A stretch of 64,000 nt of DNA from Thermotoga sp. Mc24 (GTDB lineage: Bacteria > Thermotogota > Thermotogae > Thermotogales > Thermotogaceae): contig NZ_JSFH01000008.1 in assembly GCF_000784835.1 (NCBI RefSeq), positions 1-64,000 of the forward strand. Direction: 5' to 3'. Positions 16,021 to 24,702 of this stretch are shown one piece after another. Position 1 is the first letter of the stretch, and the number at the start of each line of letters is the position of its first letter. The position numbers and the translations under genes were made by a program. The notes beneath the pieces were generated by a model. The model was not told the origin of the DNA, did not search any database, and saw nothing but the letters and a program-made list of their open reading frames with translations.

Positions 16021-16770
16021 TCATTTCAGACTGGCGAGTGAGTTAATGAGCTTTCCGTTCAGTTCGTCGTTCACTGTCACAGCCCTCTGCGATAGTTCGT
16101 AATGTCTCATCGCTGAGATCATGTCCACCATGGCTTTTAGGGCATCCACATTTGATTTTTCTACGTATCCCTGCATAATCCTAAAGTTCTCCGAAGGTGA
16201 TGGATTTTCACCTGTGAAGAGCGTGTTCCCGAATTTTTCCGGGTTTTCCAGATTGTACACACCGATCCTGGTGATGATGTTTCCATAGGCGTCTCTCACG
16301 TAGCCCTCTTCGTCCACGGTGAAGTCATCGAAAAACCTGACTCTTTCACCGTTCTCATCGAGGAGGTAGCCCCCATAGTTCGTAACGATGTATCCCTCGT
16401 TGTTCACGGTGAATTCCCCGTTTCTTGTGTAGTATTCTTCTCCGTTGAATTCTATTCTGAAGAATCCTTCTCCATTTATCGCGAGGTGGTAAGGAACGTC
16501 TGTTTTTTCAACAGGACCCTGAGAGAGATCTGTTCTGACCTCGTCGAGGACAGTAGCGTACTCCAGAGGGCCAATTGGTACTTTTTTCGTTCTGCTCTCC
16601 ACCGGGTCTGGCTCCTGCCTGAACACCTCTCGTCTCAGGTAGGACCTGAAGGCTTCCCGGTCCTGTTTGTAGCCGGCAGTGTCAACGTTTGCCAGATCGT
16701 TGGCGATTCTGTCGAGTTTGGCCATATCCACAAGCATTCCCATCGCAGCGTTGTATATGCCCCTCGTCAT
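16021..16770 (-). CDS. flgF: flagellar basal-body rod protein, FlgF-like
   Basis: 249 residues, sharing the FlgF/FlgG N-terminal motif (MTRGIYNAAMGMLVDMAKL, then NDLANVDTAGYK) and the C-terminal motif GYVEKSNVDALKAMVDMI. It is more divergent than the next gene and is best taken as the proximal rod protein FlgF. The start is the ATG at 16770, with AGGTGA 6 nt upstream and 4 bp from the mreB stop; the longer in-frame version would overlap mreB. Confidence 0.88.
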   Translation of the reverse strand: MTRGIYNAAMGMLVDMAKLDRIANDLANVDTAGYKQDREAFRSYLRREVFRQEPDPVESRTKKVPIGPLEYATVLDEVRTDLSQGPVEKTDVPYHLAINGEGFFRIEFNGEEYYTRNGEFTVNNEGYIVTNYGGYLLDENGERVRFFDDFTVDEEGYVRDAYGNIITRIGVYNLENPEKFGNTLFTGENPSPSENFRIMQGYVEKSNVDALKAMVDMISAMRHYELSQRAVTVNDELNGKLINSLASLK

Positions 16771-16774
16771 AGCA

Positions 16775-17785
16775 TCACCTCGAATAGGTTTCACACACGG
16801 TTTTCAATAGCTTCTCATCTTCCAGGAGAATCCCCGTTCCCCTCGCGACACAGGTTATGGGATCGTCTGCCACGATCGTCTTCACGTGTATCTCATCGTA
16901 TATGGTTCTGTCCAGCCCTCTGAGCAGTGCGCCACCGCCGGTCAGACGAATACCGTTGTTTATGATGTCAGCAGAGAGTTCTGGAGGTGTTCTTTCCAAG
17001 ACGTTCTTGAGTTTTGTAAGAAGTGCAAAGATAATGGGCTCTATTGCTTCTCTCACGTCTTCTGAACTCACACGGTCCGTTCTTGGAAGACCTGTCACCA
17101 CGTCTCTTCCTTTTATTTCTATTTCGTAATTTTCGAAAGCTGGATGTGTTTTCCCAATTCTTTTCTTGATCTCTTCAGCGGTGGATTCTCCGATGATGAG
17201 ACCGTATTTTTTCCTTATGAACTTCACGATGGCTTCGTCCATTGCGTCTCCGGCCATTCTCACGGACTCTCCCACCACTGTTCCTCCGAGACTGATGACC
17301 GCTATGTCCGTGGTTCCTCCACCGATATCCACCACCATGTTTCCCTCTGAAGCCATCACATCTATTCCGGCACCTATCGCGGCTGCGATCGGCTCGGAAA
17401 CGATGTGAACCCTCCTGGCACCTGCGTTCAAACCGGCTTCGAACACCGCTCTTTTTTCCACCTCTGTTATTTTCGTGGGGACACCTATGATGAGGGAAGG
17501 TTTCACGAAGCTGAACCTTCCTATGATTTTCTTCAAAAAGTTTCTTATTATTGCTTCGATCATTCTGTAATCTGCTATCACACCATCTTTCATAGGTCTT
17601 ATAGCTTTGAGACCTTCTGGAGTTTTACCGAGCATCTTTTTCGCTTCTTCTCCTATGGCAACGATTTCTCCTGTCTTTTCTGAAATTGCAACGACAGAAG
17701 GTTCGTGCAGGACTATTCCTTCTCCTCTTTTGTAAACGATTATGGATGCTGTTCCAAGATCTATTCCGATGTCGCCTCTTGGCAT
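16775..17785 (-). CDS. mreB: MreB-family actin-like protein heading the flagellar operon
   Basis: 336 residues with the actin-fold phosphate loops IGIDLGTASIIVY (near 7-19) and VVDIGGGTTDIAVISLGG (near 151-168), plus the adenosine motif LTGGGALLRGL. MreB filaments guide cell-wall synthesis. T. maritima is known to carry two mreB genes; this one, followed 4 bp later by flagellar rod genes, corresponds to the less studied TM1544 rather than the crystallised TM0588. The location suggests a link between wall remodelling and basal-body placement, but that is inference. ATG at 17785 follows GAGGAGG. Confidence 0.93.
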   Translation of the reverse strand: MPRGDIGIDLGTASIIVYKRGEGIVLHEPSVVAISEKTGEIVAIGEEAKKMLGKTPEGLKAIRPMKDGVIADYRMIEAIIRNFLKKIIGRFSFVKPSLIIGVPTKITEVEKRAVFEAGLNAGARRVHIVSEPIAAAIGAGIDVMASEGNMVVDIGGGTTDIAVISLGGTVVGESVRMAGDAMDEAIVKFIRKKYGLIIGESTAEEIKKRIGKTHPAFENYEIEIKGRDVVTGLPRTDRVSSEDVREAIEPIIFALLTKLKNVLERTPPELSADIINNGIRLTGGGALLRGLDRTIYDEIHVKTIVADDPITCVARGTGILLEDEKLLKTVCETYSR

Positions 17786-17852
17786 TTTAAAACCTCCTCG
17801 TCATGATATTTCTTCTTCAAAATGTGATTTTCCTAAGAAATTAAAAAAAATC

Positions 17853-17928
17853 TGGTGTGCCTGGCGGGACTCGAACCCGCAACCTCTGGATCCGGAGTCC
17901 AGCGCTCTATCCGTTGAGCTACAGGCAC
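17853..17928 (-). tRNA. tRNA-Arg (anticodon CCG)
   Basis: A 76-nt cloverleaf: acceptor GTGCCTG pairs with CAGGCAC, anticodon stem CTGGA/TCCAG, loop CTCCGGA, T-loop GTTCGAGTC, and an encoded CCA end. Its first 10 nt overlap the last codons and TAG stop of the upstream RuvX-like gene on the same strand. An A/T-rich run of T residues follows the CCA. Confidence 0.97.
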
Positions 17929-18575
17929 ACCAGCCTACCGTTTTCTTTCAGGTATTTCTTCAACTCTGAGCAGTTTCTTCCAGAAACGATCAGGTCGTAC
18001 TTCTTTTCTCGGAGTTCTCTTTCAACGAAATATCCTTTTTTACTGTAGAAATAGGCAAGAACCGGGTTTTTGGTGACCACGTCAACTTCTCTCGCTTCGA
18101 TGTCCAAAGAAGGATCCGGGAACTCGTACAGAAGAACCTCTCCATCGGTTTTTTCCAGAGTCAGATTGACTTTTCTTCTTGGGTCTGTGATTTTTTCACA
18201 TGCAGAGGGATTCTCGGAGAAAGACTGAAAAATCAAAGCAGCGCTCACAGCGTCATCTCTCTTCGAGATTCTTTCTCCTATTTTCGTGGTGAGTCTTTCG
18301 TCGCAGAGATATGTTTCGTACTCTTTTGAAAATTTGAAAGCAACCGCAACCGTTTTGAACGTTTGCTGGGTGTATCTTCCACTCATCGAGAGAGGCAATC
18401 CAAAGATTATTCTATCAGGTTTCAACTTTTTGATGAACCCATTCAGGTTCTTTGTGGGTATTACAAGACTTTTTTGAGGAAGAATTTCTCCAAAGGCAAC
18501 TCCACATTTCTTTTCTCCGTAATCCACAGCGACTATCACTTTATCACCGTATTCTTGAAGAAATTGAATATCCAC
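17919..18575 (-). CDS. RuvX/YqgF-like RNase H-fold protein with a C-terminal extension
   Basis: 218 residues. The N-terminal half follows the YqgF fold: VIVAVDYGEKKCGVAFGE (first acidic residue), DRIIFGLPLSMSGRYTQQT, and CDERLTT with a later RDDAVSAALIFQSF. Members process pre-16S rRNA or resolve Holliday junctions. A further 80 residues beyond about residue 140 are not in the usual 140-residue family and I do not recognise them. The GTG start lies within the end of recJ (40-bp overlap). The stop codon is inside the tRNA-Arg gene, so processing of that tRNA would trim the mRNA 3' end. Confidence 0.7.
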   Translation of the reverse strand: MDIQFLQEYGDKVIVAVDYGEKKCGVAFGEILPQKSLVIPTKNLNGFIKKLKPDRIIFGLPLSMSGRYTQQTFKTVAVAFKFSKEYETYLCDERLTTKIGERISKRDDAVSAALIFQSFSENPSACEKITDPRRKVNLTLEKTDGEVLLYEFPDPSLDIEAREVDVVTKNPVLAYFYSKKGYFVERELREKKYDLIVSGRNCSELKKYLKENGRLVCL

Positions 18576-21403
18576 TTCAGATCCTTTGAGAGAACAGAAA
18601 CTGTCTCTTCGAACTGGGCTATTTCGAGTTCCCTCTCGAGTAACCTCCAGGGTACTCTTTCATCTTTCGAGAAGCTCCATTTATCGAAGTCGAATCCGAA
18701 TTCTTCCAGAAGGTCCAAATAAATCTTTCTCAGAGTGGTACTGTTCAGCTCGTACTCGCTCTCCAAAATTTTCTCCAGTTTTTCTTTGTCTTTCAGGTTC
18801 ATCGCTGTGATCGCTATTTCTTTTAGCTTTTCACGATCTGGAAAGAGTTTGTTGAGCTCGTATCGACGTTTTTCGATGTCGGAGGAAGAATAGCAAAGAT
18901 TAACCACCGATTTTCTTCTCAGGAGATCTACTATTTCGTAAATGCTGAGTGGGAAGTCGTAAAAGAAGATGTCACCCTTTATGTGTGTCGGAAGCCCATC
19001 GGTGTTGCTTGTGATGATCGCCTTTCGAGCGGATCCACTCTCTATCAATCCAATCACTTTTATTCTCTTTTCCATATCCATGTTCGCGTAATAAACGATT
19101 GTGTCTTTACCGATTTTCCGATAAAGATCTGGTATGAGTTTTTTCTCCGAGACAACCACCGAGAAACTGGGAGCATCTATGAGAGAATCGATGCTGAAAG
19201 AATTTCTCTGGTCTGAAAACAGAAATTCTTCGGATTCACCAGTTTTCAACTCAACAACATTGTATTTTTCCTTTTTTAGGAATTCTTCCAGCTCGAGGTG
19301 TTCCATCGAAGCAACAAAGATGAATTTTCCGGGGTGTTTGTCGACTATGTTCAGAAAGTTCTTGACCAGTTCGTTATCACGATACGCCAGAAAATCTTGG
19401 AATTCGTTCACCACGAAAATATCGAACTCGTCCAGGTAGTTTTTCTTCAGAAAACCCACGAGGGTGAAGAGAACAATATCGCTTCCTTTTTCCTTGGAAA
19501 AGGTGGAATTTACGAATCCCAGGTTTTTGGAGGTGTAGTACCTCGAAAGACATCCCAGAACGTTCTGAGTAGCGGCATTTGTTAGAGAAACGATCGCCAG
19601 TCTTCCTTGAAGCTCTTCCCTCATGGACAGTAGAAGCTTTGTTTTTGATGGGTAAGGTACTTTTATCAGTGTTTTTTCTTCCTTAGATCTACTCAGTATA
19701 TGGCTCACTTCTCTATTTTTCACAGAGAGAACAGGTTTCACATCCAACGAGACGAGATAGTAGGAAATTCCATTTCCCATAGGACGCAGATTCACCACAA
19801 CGTCTCCTCTGGTGGGAGTTACTGGTAATGCAGAGAGAGAACTTGAAAGATTCTTGAAATTGTATCCCACCACTTCCAGGTTCTTCTCGCCGTTTTTCAG
19901 GTGGAGGAACACGTTGCTGCCGTCTTCTCCAAAGAAATGGATCTTTTCTACCAGAACGTCTTTGAAAAGAAGAACGGGTTCCGGATTTCCCTGACCGAAG
20001 GGCATGAGGTTTTTAATGTCTTCAATGAAGCGATCATCTATGTCTTCCATTCTGACCTCAGCATCAACGATCACCTTCTCCTCTCGCTCTTCCAAAGAAA
20101 TGTTTCTGATGTATTCTCTGAACGTTTCCAGTTGATCTCTTTTCAGGGAAAATCCAACTGCCGAGGAATGACCACCTATCTCTTCGAATATTTTGAGAAT
20201 ATCCTCGTTGAAGATACTCATTATGTCATAACCGTTGTAACTCCTTATGGAGCCTTTTGCTATCTTTTCATCCAGAGAGACAACTGCGACGGGTTTCTCA
20301 TAACGATTTGCCAGTTTGGCGGCAACTATACCGATGACTCCTACGTGCCAGTTTTCTTTCGCAACGACTATGACAGGATCTCTCCACAGGTCGTTTGTCT
20401 CGATTATTTCAATAGCTTCTTTGTATATCGCCCATTCTGTCTTTCTCCTGATGCTGTTCAACTCCATCAACCTATCCACAACACTGTCCGCTTTCGCTGG
20501 ATCGTTCATTATCAGTAGATTGAAAGCGTCACTGGCACTGCCCATACGGCCCGCGGCGTTGAGGCGGGGAGCTATTTTGTAGCTGATATCGTGAGATGTG
20601 AGATTTCTGAGCCCGAGTCTCTCCAGAAGCCTCTTTAAACCCACGCGTTTTGTGTTCGAAAGCAGCTCTATTCCCTTCTTCACGAAATATCTGTTTTCAT
20701 TGAGAAGAGAGACCATATCGGCGACCGTTCCAAGAGCTACCAGCTCCAAAAATCTCTCGGGATGGAGATAATTGATCGCCTCAGAAAGAGCCTGGACGAG
20801 TTTGTAGGTTACGCCGACACCCGCAAGATCTCTGAATGGGTAGTTCTCTCCAGGTACTTTTGGATTCACAATGGCATCGGCGGGAGGAAGGTCACCGTTC
20901 ACCTCGTGGTGGTCTGTGATGATCACTTTCATTCCGAATTTTTTCGCAAGGGCCACTGAATCCAGCGCGGTTATTCCGCAGTCAACCGTTACAAGACAGG
21001 AAACGTTGTTCTCTTTAAAAGTTAAGATGTTTTCCAGCTGAATACCGTATCCTTCTTCGATGCGGTGTGGAATATAAACATCGACGCGCCAACCGTTTTC
21101 TTCGAGAAATTCTTTCAATATAACGGTGGAGGTTATCCCATCCACATCGTAATCTCCGTGGATCAGAACGAGCTCGTTCTTAGATCGGGCCTCAAGCAGG
21201 GTTTCGACCGCTTTCTCCATATCGTTAAAGAGAAAGGGATCGTGCTGGTGGGACTCGTTGACGAACAGAAAATCCTCTGCAGCTTCAATGGTGGTGAAGC
21301 CTCTGTTTACAAGTATTCTCGATGCAACTTCATTGAGACAAAAATGCCGAGAAATCTCCAACACAGCCTTCTCATCAGGCTGTGAAAGTTCCCACTTTTT
21401 CAT
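18536..21403 (-). CDS. recJ: single-strand DNA exonuclease RecJ, long form
   Basis: 955 residues. The catalytic DHH core has HGDYDVDG (near 82-89), VDCGI, TDHHEVNG and the DHHA1 motif HVGVIGIVAAKL with GGHSSAVGFSL, followed by an OB region. It degrades ssDNA 5' to 3' in recombination and mismatch repair. Most RecJ proteins are 560-790 residues. The extra C-terminal 350 residues resemble a helicase fold (KTLIKVPYPSKTK, FVVNEFQDF, FVASMEHLE) but lack a Walker A loop. ATG at 21403 is chosen on family alignment and GGAG upstream. Confidence 0.92.
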   Translation of the reverse strand: MKKWELSQPDEKAVLEISRHFCLNEVASRILVNRGFTTIEAAEDFLFVNESHQHDPFLFNDMEKAVETLLEARSKNELVLIHGDYDVDGITSTVILKEFLEENGWRVDVYIPHRIEEGYGIQLENILTFKENNVSCLVTVDCGITALDSVALAKKFGMKVIITDHHEVNGDLPPADAIVNPKVPGENYPFRDLAGVGVTYKLVQALSEAINYLHPERFLELVALGTVADMVSLLNENRYFVKKGIELLSNTKRVGLKRLLERLGLRNLTSHDISYKIAPRLNAAGRMGSASDAFNLLIMNDPAKADSVVDRLMELNSIRRKTEWAIYKEAIEIIETNDLWRDPVIVVAKENWHVGVIGIVAAKLANRYEKPVAVVSLDEKIAKGSIRSYNGYDIMSIFNEDILKIFEEIGGHSSAVGFSLKRDQLETFREYIRNISLEEREEKVIVDAEVRMEDIDDRFIEDIKNLMPFGQGNPEPVLLFKDVLVEKIHFFGEDGSNVFLHLKNGEKNLEVVGYNFKNLSSSLSALPVTPTRGDVVVNLRPMGNGISYYLVSLDVKPVLSVKNREVSHILSRSKEEKTLIKVPYPSKTKLLLSMREELQGRLAIVSLTNAATQNVLGCLSRYYTSKNLGFVNSTFSKEKGSDIVLFTLVGFLKKNYLDEFDIFVVNEFQDFLAYRDNELVKNFLNIVDKHPGKFIFVASMEHLELEEFLKKEKYNVVELKTGESEEFLFSDQRNSFSIDSLIDAPSFSVVVSEKKLIPDLYRKIGKDTIVYYANMDMEKRIKVIGLIESGSARKAIITSNTDGLPTHIKGDIFFYDFPLSIYEIVDLLRRKSVVNLCYSSSDIEKRRYELNKLFPDREKLKEIAITAMNLKDKEKLEKILESEYELNSTTLRKIYLDLLEEFGFDFDKWSFSKDERVPWRLLERELEIAQFEETVSVLSKDLKWIFNFFKNTVIK

Positions 21404-21431
21404 CCTCCGCTTCTCCTTTTCTTTTTTAATA

Positions 21432-21459
21432 ATTTTACCATATTCTTGGATGATAAAAT
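21432..21459. promoter_or_regulatory. inverted repeat between divergent recJ and HD-domain genes
   Basis: ATTTTACCAT (21432-21441) and ATGATAAAAT (21450-21459) are inverted copies with one mismatch and an 8-bp spacer. Each outer half reads TAAAAT as a -10-like hexamer towards the gene on its side. It may be a symmetric divergent promoter or an operator; no convincing -35 boxes are present. Confidence 0.45.
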
Positions 21460-21481
21460 TTAACCGAAAGGTGGTGATAGT

Positions 21482-22894
21482 GTGTTCAAAAAAGTTTCGA
21501 GGGATCCAGTGCATTCAGAAATATATCTGTATCCATTGGAAATACTTGCCACCGACACAAAGGTGGTTCAGAGGCTTCGTTTTCTTTCACAACTGGCAGG
21601 GGCGACCGTTGTTTATCCCGGTGCAACTCACACACGCTTTGCACACTCGCTGGGAACCATGCATGTTGCTGGATTGTACGCGAGGAACCTTTTCAAAGAA
21701 AGCGATCGAATAAGGATAGTACGTCTTGCCGCTTTGCTGCACGATGTTGGACATGGTCCGTTCAGTCACCAGTTCGACGATGTGGTTTTCAAAAGATACG
21801 GATACAATGATGGTCACGATGAGTTCAGAAACAGGCTCGTAATGGAAAAGCTCCCAGAAGAGATGATGAGGGTTTTCAACTCATACAACGAAAGGTTGAA
21901 ACAGGCAGTGCTTGAAGATATACGAGAGACGGTGGGAGATGTTTCCTTAGAAGACGCCTTTCAGGAGATAGCAAAAAGGGTAGTTGAGGTATACAAAGGA
22001 GAGGAAACGGGAAGTGTGGACTTCAACATCATCCAGGGACCGCTGGGAGCCGACAGGCTCGATTTTCTGCTGAGGGATTCTTACTACAGTGGAGTGGGGC
22101 ATTTCGCCCCGATGAACGTGGACAGGGTGTTGAGGAATTCACTTGTTAAAAAGGCGGATGGAAAGGAGATACTCTGTTACCATGTGAAAGTGGTTGACAA
22201 CATATACTCGATACTGTTCAGTCGATTCATGATGTACAAAAATGTGTATTTCCACAAAACGTCCCGTGCTGCCGATCTCATGATTCAAGAGATACTGTCA
22301 AGGGCCTGTGAGATTCTCGATCTGGAAGAAAGATTAAAAGATCTCGACGAATTTCTCGAATTGACGGACTATTCCATTCTCAGGGAACTCGAACTGAAGG
22401 GGGACAGTGAAACAAAGAAACTCGTGGAACGGTTCAAAAATCGTGATCTGTGGAAAATGATTGTTGAGCGTCCCTTCTCCGCTGAGGGATTTGATCCATC
22501 CGAACTCAGTCTGTCCGCAGCCAGAAACTTGATCGATAAGATCGTCGAAAATATCGACCGCGTGCTGTCCAGTGGAAACGTAGAGGATTCCGACAGAAGC
22601 ATTCTCGAAGAGATTCGTGATTACGGAGAGAGATTCTTCAGGATCGACACACCGTACAAACTCACCATCTTTCATCCTGATGAATTCCTACAGAACAATG
22701 TCTTCCTCTACGATCCCAAACATGATGAGATTCTCACGGTGGACGAGTACGTGAAGAAGTACCCCGCGTACAGGTTGATGGTGAGCAACATGATTCAGAT
22801 TGTGAGGGTATACGTAACGGAGGATGTACGCGAGGTACTTTTCAAGTATGGAGTTATACCGGAGGATGGGAGAAGGGTGATCACAAGATGGTAA
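21482..22894 (+). CDS. HD-domain phosphohydrolase, SAMHD1/dGTPase-like
   Basis: 470 residues. The HD metal site is THTRFAHSLGTMHVA then AALLHDVGHGPFSHQFD, with the distal aspartate in LGADRLDFLLRDSYY (near 184-198). This arrangement is that of SAMHD1-like deoxynucleotide triphosphohydrolases and the YdhJ group. It probably controls dNTP pools or hydrolyses another nucleotide; substrate unknown. GTG start at 21482 behind AGGTGGTGA. Divergent from recJ across 78 bp. It overlaps the next gene by 7 bp, which suggests one transcript with the glycan genes. Confidence 0.85.
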   Translation: MFKKVSRDPVHSEIYLYPLEILATDTKVVQRLRFLSQLAGATVVYPGATHTRFAHSLGTMHVAGLYARNLFKESDRIRIVRLAALLHDVGHGPFSHQFDDVVFKRYGYNDGHDEFRNRLVMEKLPEEMMRVFNSYNERLKQAVLEDIRETVGDVSLEDAFQEIAKRVVEVYKGEETGSVDFNIIQGPLGADRLDFLLRDSYYSGVGHFAPMNVDRVLRNSLVKKADGKEILCYHVKVVDNIYSILFSRFMMYKNVYFHKTSRAADLMIQEILSRACEILDLEERLKDLDEFLELTDYSILRELELKGDSETKKLVERFKNRDLWKMIVERPFSAEGFDPSELSLSAARNLIDKIVENIDRVLSSGNVEDSDRSILEEIRDYGERFFRIDTPYKLTIFHPDEFLQNNVFLYDPKHDEILTVDEYVKKYPAYRLMVSNMIQIVRVYVTEDVREVLFKYGVIPEDGRRVITRW

Positions 22895-24702
22895 GAAAGG
22901 CACTCCTTTTTGTAGTCGACGTGGCTCTGACGTACTTTGCAGGTGTGGTGGCGCTTTTTTCGAGGTTCGGTTTTGACTTTCAGGAAATGAGCCGTTACGA
23001 CGAATCTGTGATCGTATACGCTGTTGTTTCGGCTGTTGTCTACATTCTGAACGGAAACTACTCCATCGTGTGGGAATACGCCAATGCCAGAGATTTCCTC
23101 ATTCTCATAAGAGGAAGCGTTATCTCTTATCTTTCCAACCTCGCGTTTTTTTACTTTTACAGGGGGATTGTTCTTCCCAGATCCGTGGGGTTTGCCACTT
23201 TTCTTGGTTCGATGGTTCTTTTAGTTCTGAGCAGAATCACGTGGCAGTGGATGATTGTGAACGGGAGAGGTAGAGTCTCGGGAGAAAAGAGAATATTGAT
23301 CATAGGAGCGGGAGATGCGGGAGTCTCTATCCTCGAAGAATTCGAGAAACACCCTCATTTGGGGAAAGTGGTGGCTTTCGTGGACGATTCTCCCAGAAAG
23401 ATTGGTCGAAAGGTGAGAGGAGTCCCGGTTTTTGGACCAATAGAGAAGACGATGGAAATTGTGGAGAAAATGAACGTGGACGAAATCGTGATAGCCATAC
23501 CTTCCGCTTCCAGAGCTGAGATGGAGCGAATTCTCAAAAGCATCGATTTGAAAAAGGTTAGGGTGAAGACCCTTCCCAGTGTGAGAGAGCTGATAGAAGG
23601 GCGCGTCAGGATCTCCCATTTGAAAGAAGTGTCCATAGAAGATCTCCTGGGTCGAGAGGAAGTGAAGGTGGATTTTCATGAAATAGGGAAATTTTTGAAA
23701 GGAAAGAGAGTTCTTGTGACCGGGGCAGGGGGCAGTATCGGTTCTGAGCTTTGCAAGCAAATAGCCAGGATGAATCCAGCGGAGATCTTTCTTTTGGGGC
23801 ACGGAGAGAACAGTATATATCTCATAGATGAATTTCTCACCGAACACTTTCCGGGGGTGAAGAAAAGAAGGATTATAGCGGACGTTGCCGACGGAAAAAT
23901 TATGGAATATTGGTTGGCCTGGCTGAAGCCGGATGTGATCTTCCATGTAGCGGCACACAAGCACGTTCCTTTGATGGAGGAAAATCCGCTCGAGGCTTTC
24001 AGAGTGAACGTTTTGGGAACGGTGAATCTTGTAGAACTCTCCGAAAGATTCGGTGTGAAGTACTTTGTTTTCATTTCAACAGACAAAGCGGTGAATCCCA
24101 CTTCTGTGATGGGTCTCACCAAGAGGATAGCAGAACTCTATATCCTTTCGAGAGAAAAAAACAGCACGAATTTCTCGATCGTGAGATTTGGAAACGTTCT
24201 TGGAAGCAGAGGGAGTGTGGTGGAAAGATTTCGTCGCCAGATAGAAAAGGGTGGTCCTGTAACGGTGACGGATCCACGAATGAAGCGCTACTTCATGTCC
24301 ATACCTGAGGCTGTCTCCCTCATCCTCCAGTCCCTTCTCTTCTCTTCCGGAAAGGATCTCTTCATCCTCGACATGGGAGAGCAGATACCCATTTTGAAGC
24401 TTGCGGAAACCATGATCATGCTTTCTGGATACACTCCCTATCAGGACATAAAGATAGTTTTCACCGGGATCAGGCCTGGAGAGAAAATGTACGAAGAGTT
24501 ACTCTATCCTTACGAGGTGAAAGAGTTGACTCCACACTCGAAAATCTTCAGGGTGAAAACATCCGTTCTTCCAGGGAAAGAGAGCGTAGAACAGGCAATC
24601 AACAGAATGAAAGAAGCCTTCGAAAACGGCGATATAAAAAGGCTTCTCACTGAAATGAAAAAAATTAGTCCCGGAGGCACAAATAAATGTGGGAAGCGAT
24701 AA
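22888..24702 (+). CDS. membrane nucleoside-diphosphate-sugar 4,6-dehydratase (CapD/PglF-like)
   Basis: 604 residues. Four N-terminal membrane helices (to about residue 125) are followed by a CoA-binding-like Rossmann domain (IIGAGDAGVSILEEF) and an SDR domain with the NAD motif VTGAGGSIGSELC near 275. FISTDKAVNPTSVMGLTKR holds the catalytic Asp-Lys and the Met-x-x-x-Lys that replaces Tyr-x-x-x-Lys in this family. It converts UDP-GlcNAc to the 4-keto-6-deoxy sugar, the first step to modified sugars of capsule or glycoprotein. The next gene, 16 bp overlapped, is the matching sugar-phosphate transferase. Confidence 0.9.
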   Translation: MVRKALLFVVDVALTYFAGVVALFSRFGFDFQEMSRYDESVIVYAVVSAVVYILNGNYSIVWEYANARDFLILIRGSVISYLSNLAFFYFYRGIVLPRSVGFATFLGSMVLLVLSRITWQWMIVNGRGRVSGEKRILIIGAGDAGVSILEEFEKHPHLGKVVAFVDDSPRKIGRKVRGVPVFGPIEKTMEIVEKMNVDEIVIAIPSASRAEMERILKSIDLKKVRVKTLPSVRELIEGRVRISHLKEVSIEDLLGREEVKVDFHEIGKFLKGKRVLVTGAGGSIGSELCKQIARMNPAEIFLLGHGENSIYLIDEFLTEHFPGVKKRRIIADVADGKIMEYWLAWLKPDVIFHVAAHKHVPLMEENPLEAFRVNVLGTVNLVELSERFGVKYFVFISTDKAVNPTSVMGLTKRIAELYILSREKNSTNFSIVRFGNVLGSRGSVVERFRRQIEKGGPVTVTDPRMKRYFMSIPEAVSLILQSLLFSSGKDLFILDMGEQIPILKLAETMIMLSGYTPYQDIKIVFTGIRPGEKMYEELLYPYEVKELTPHSKIFRVKTSVLPGKESVEQAINRMKEAFENGDIKRLLTEMKKISPGGTNKCGKR

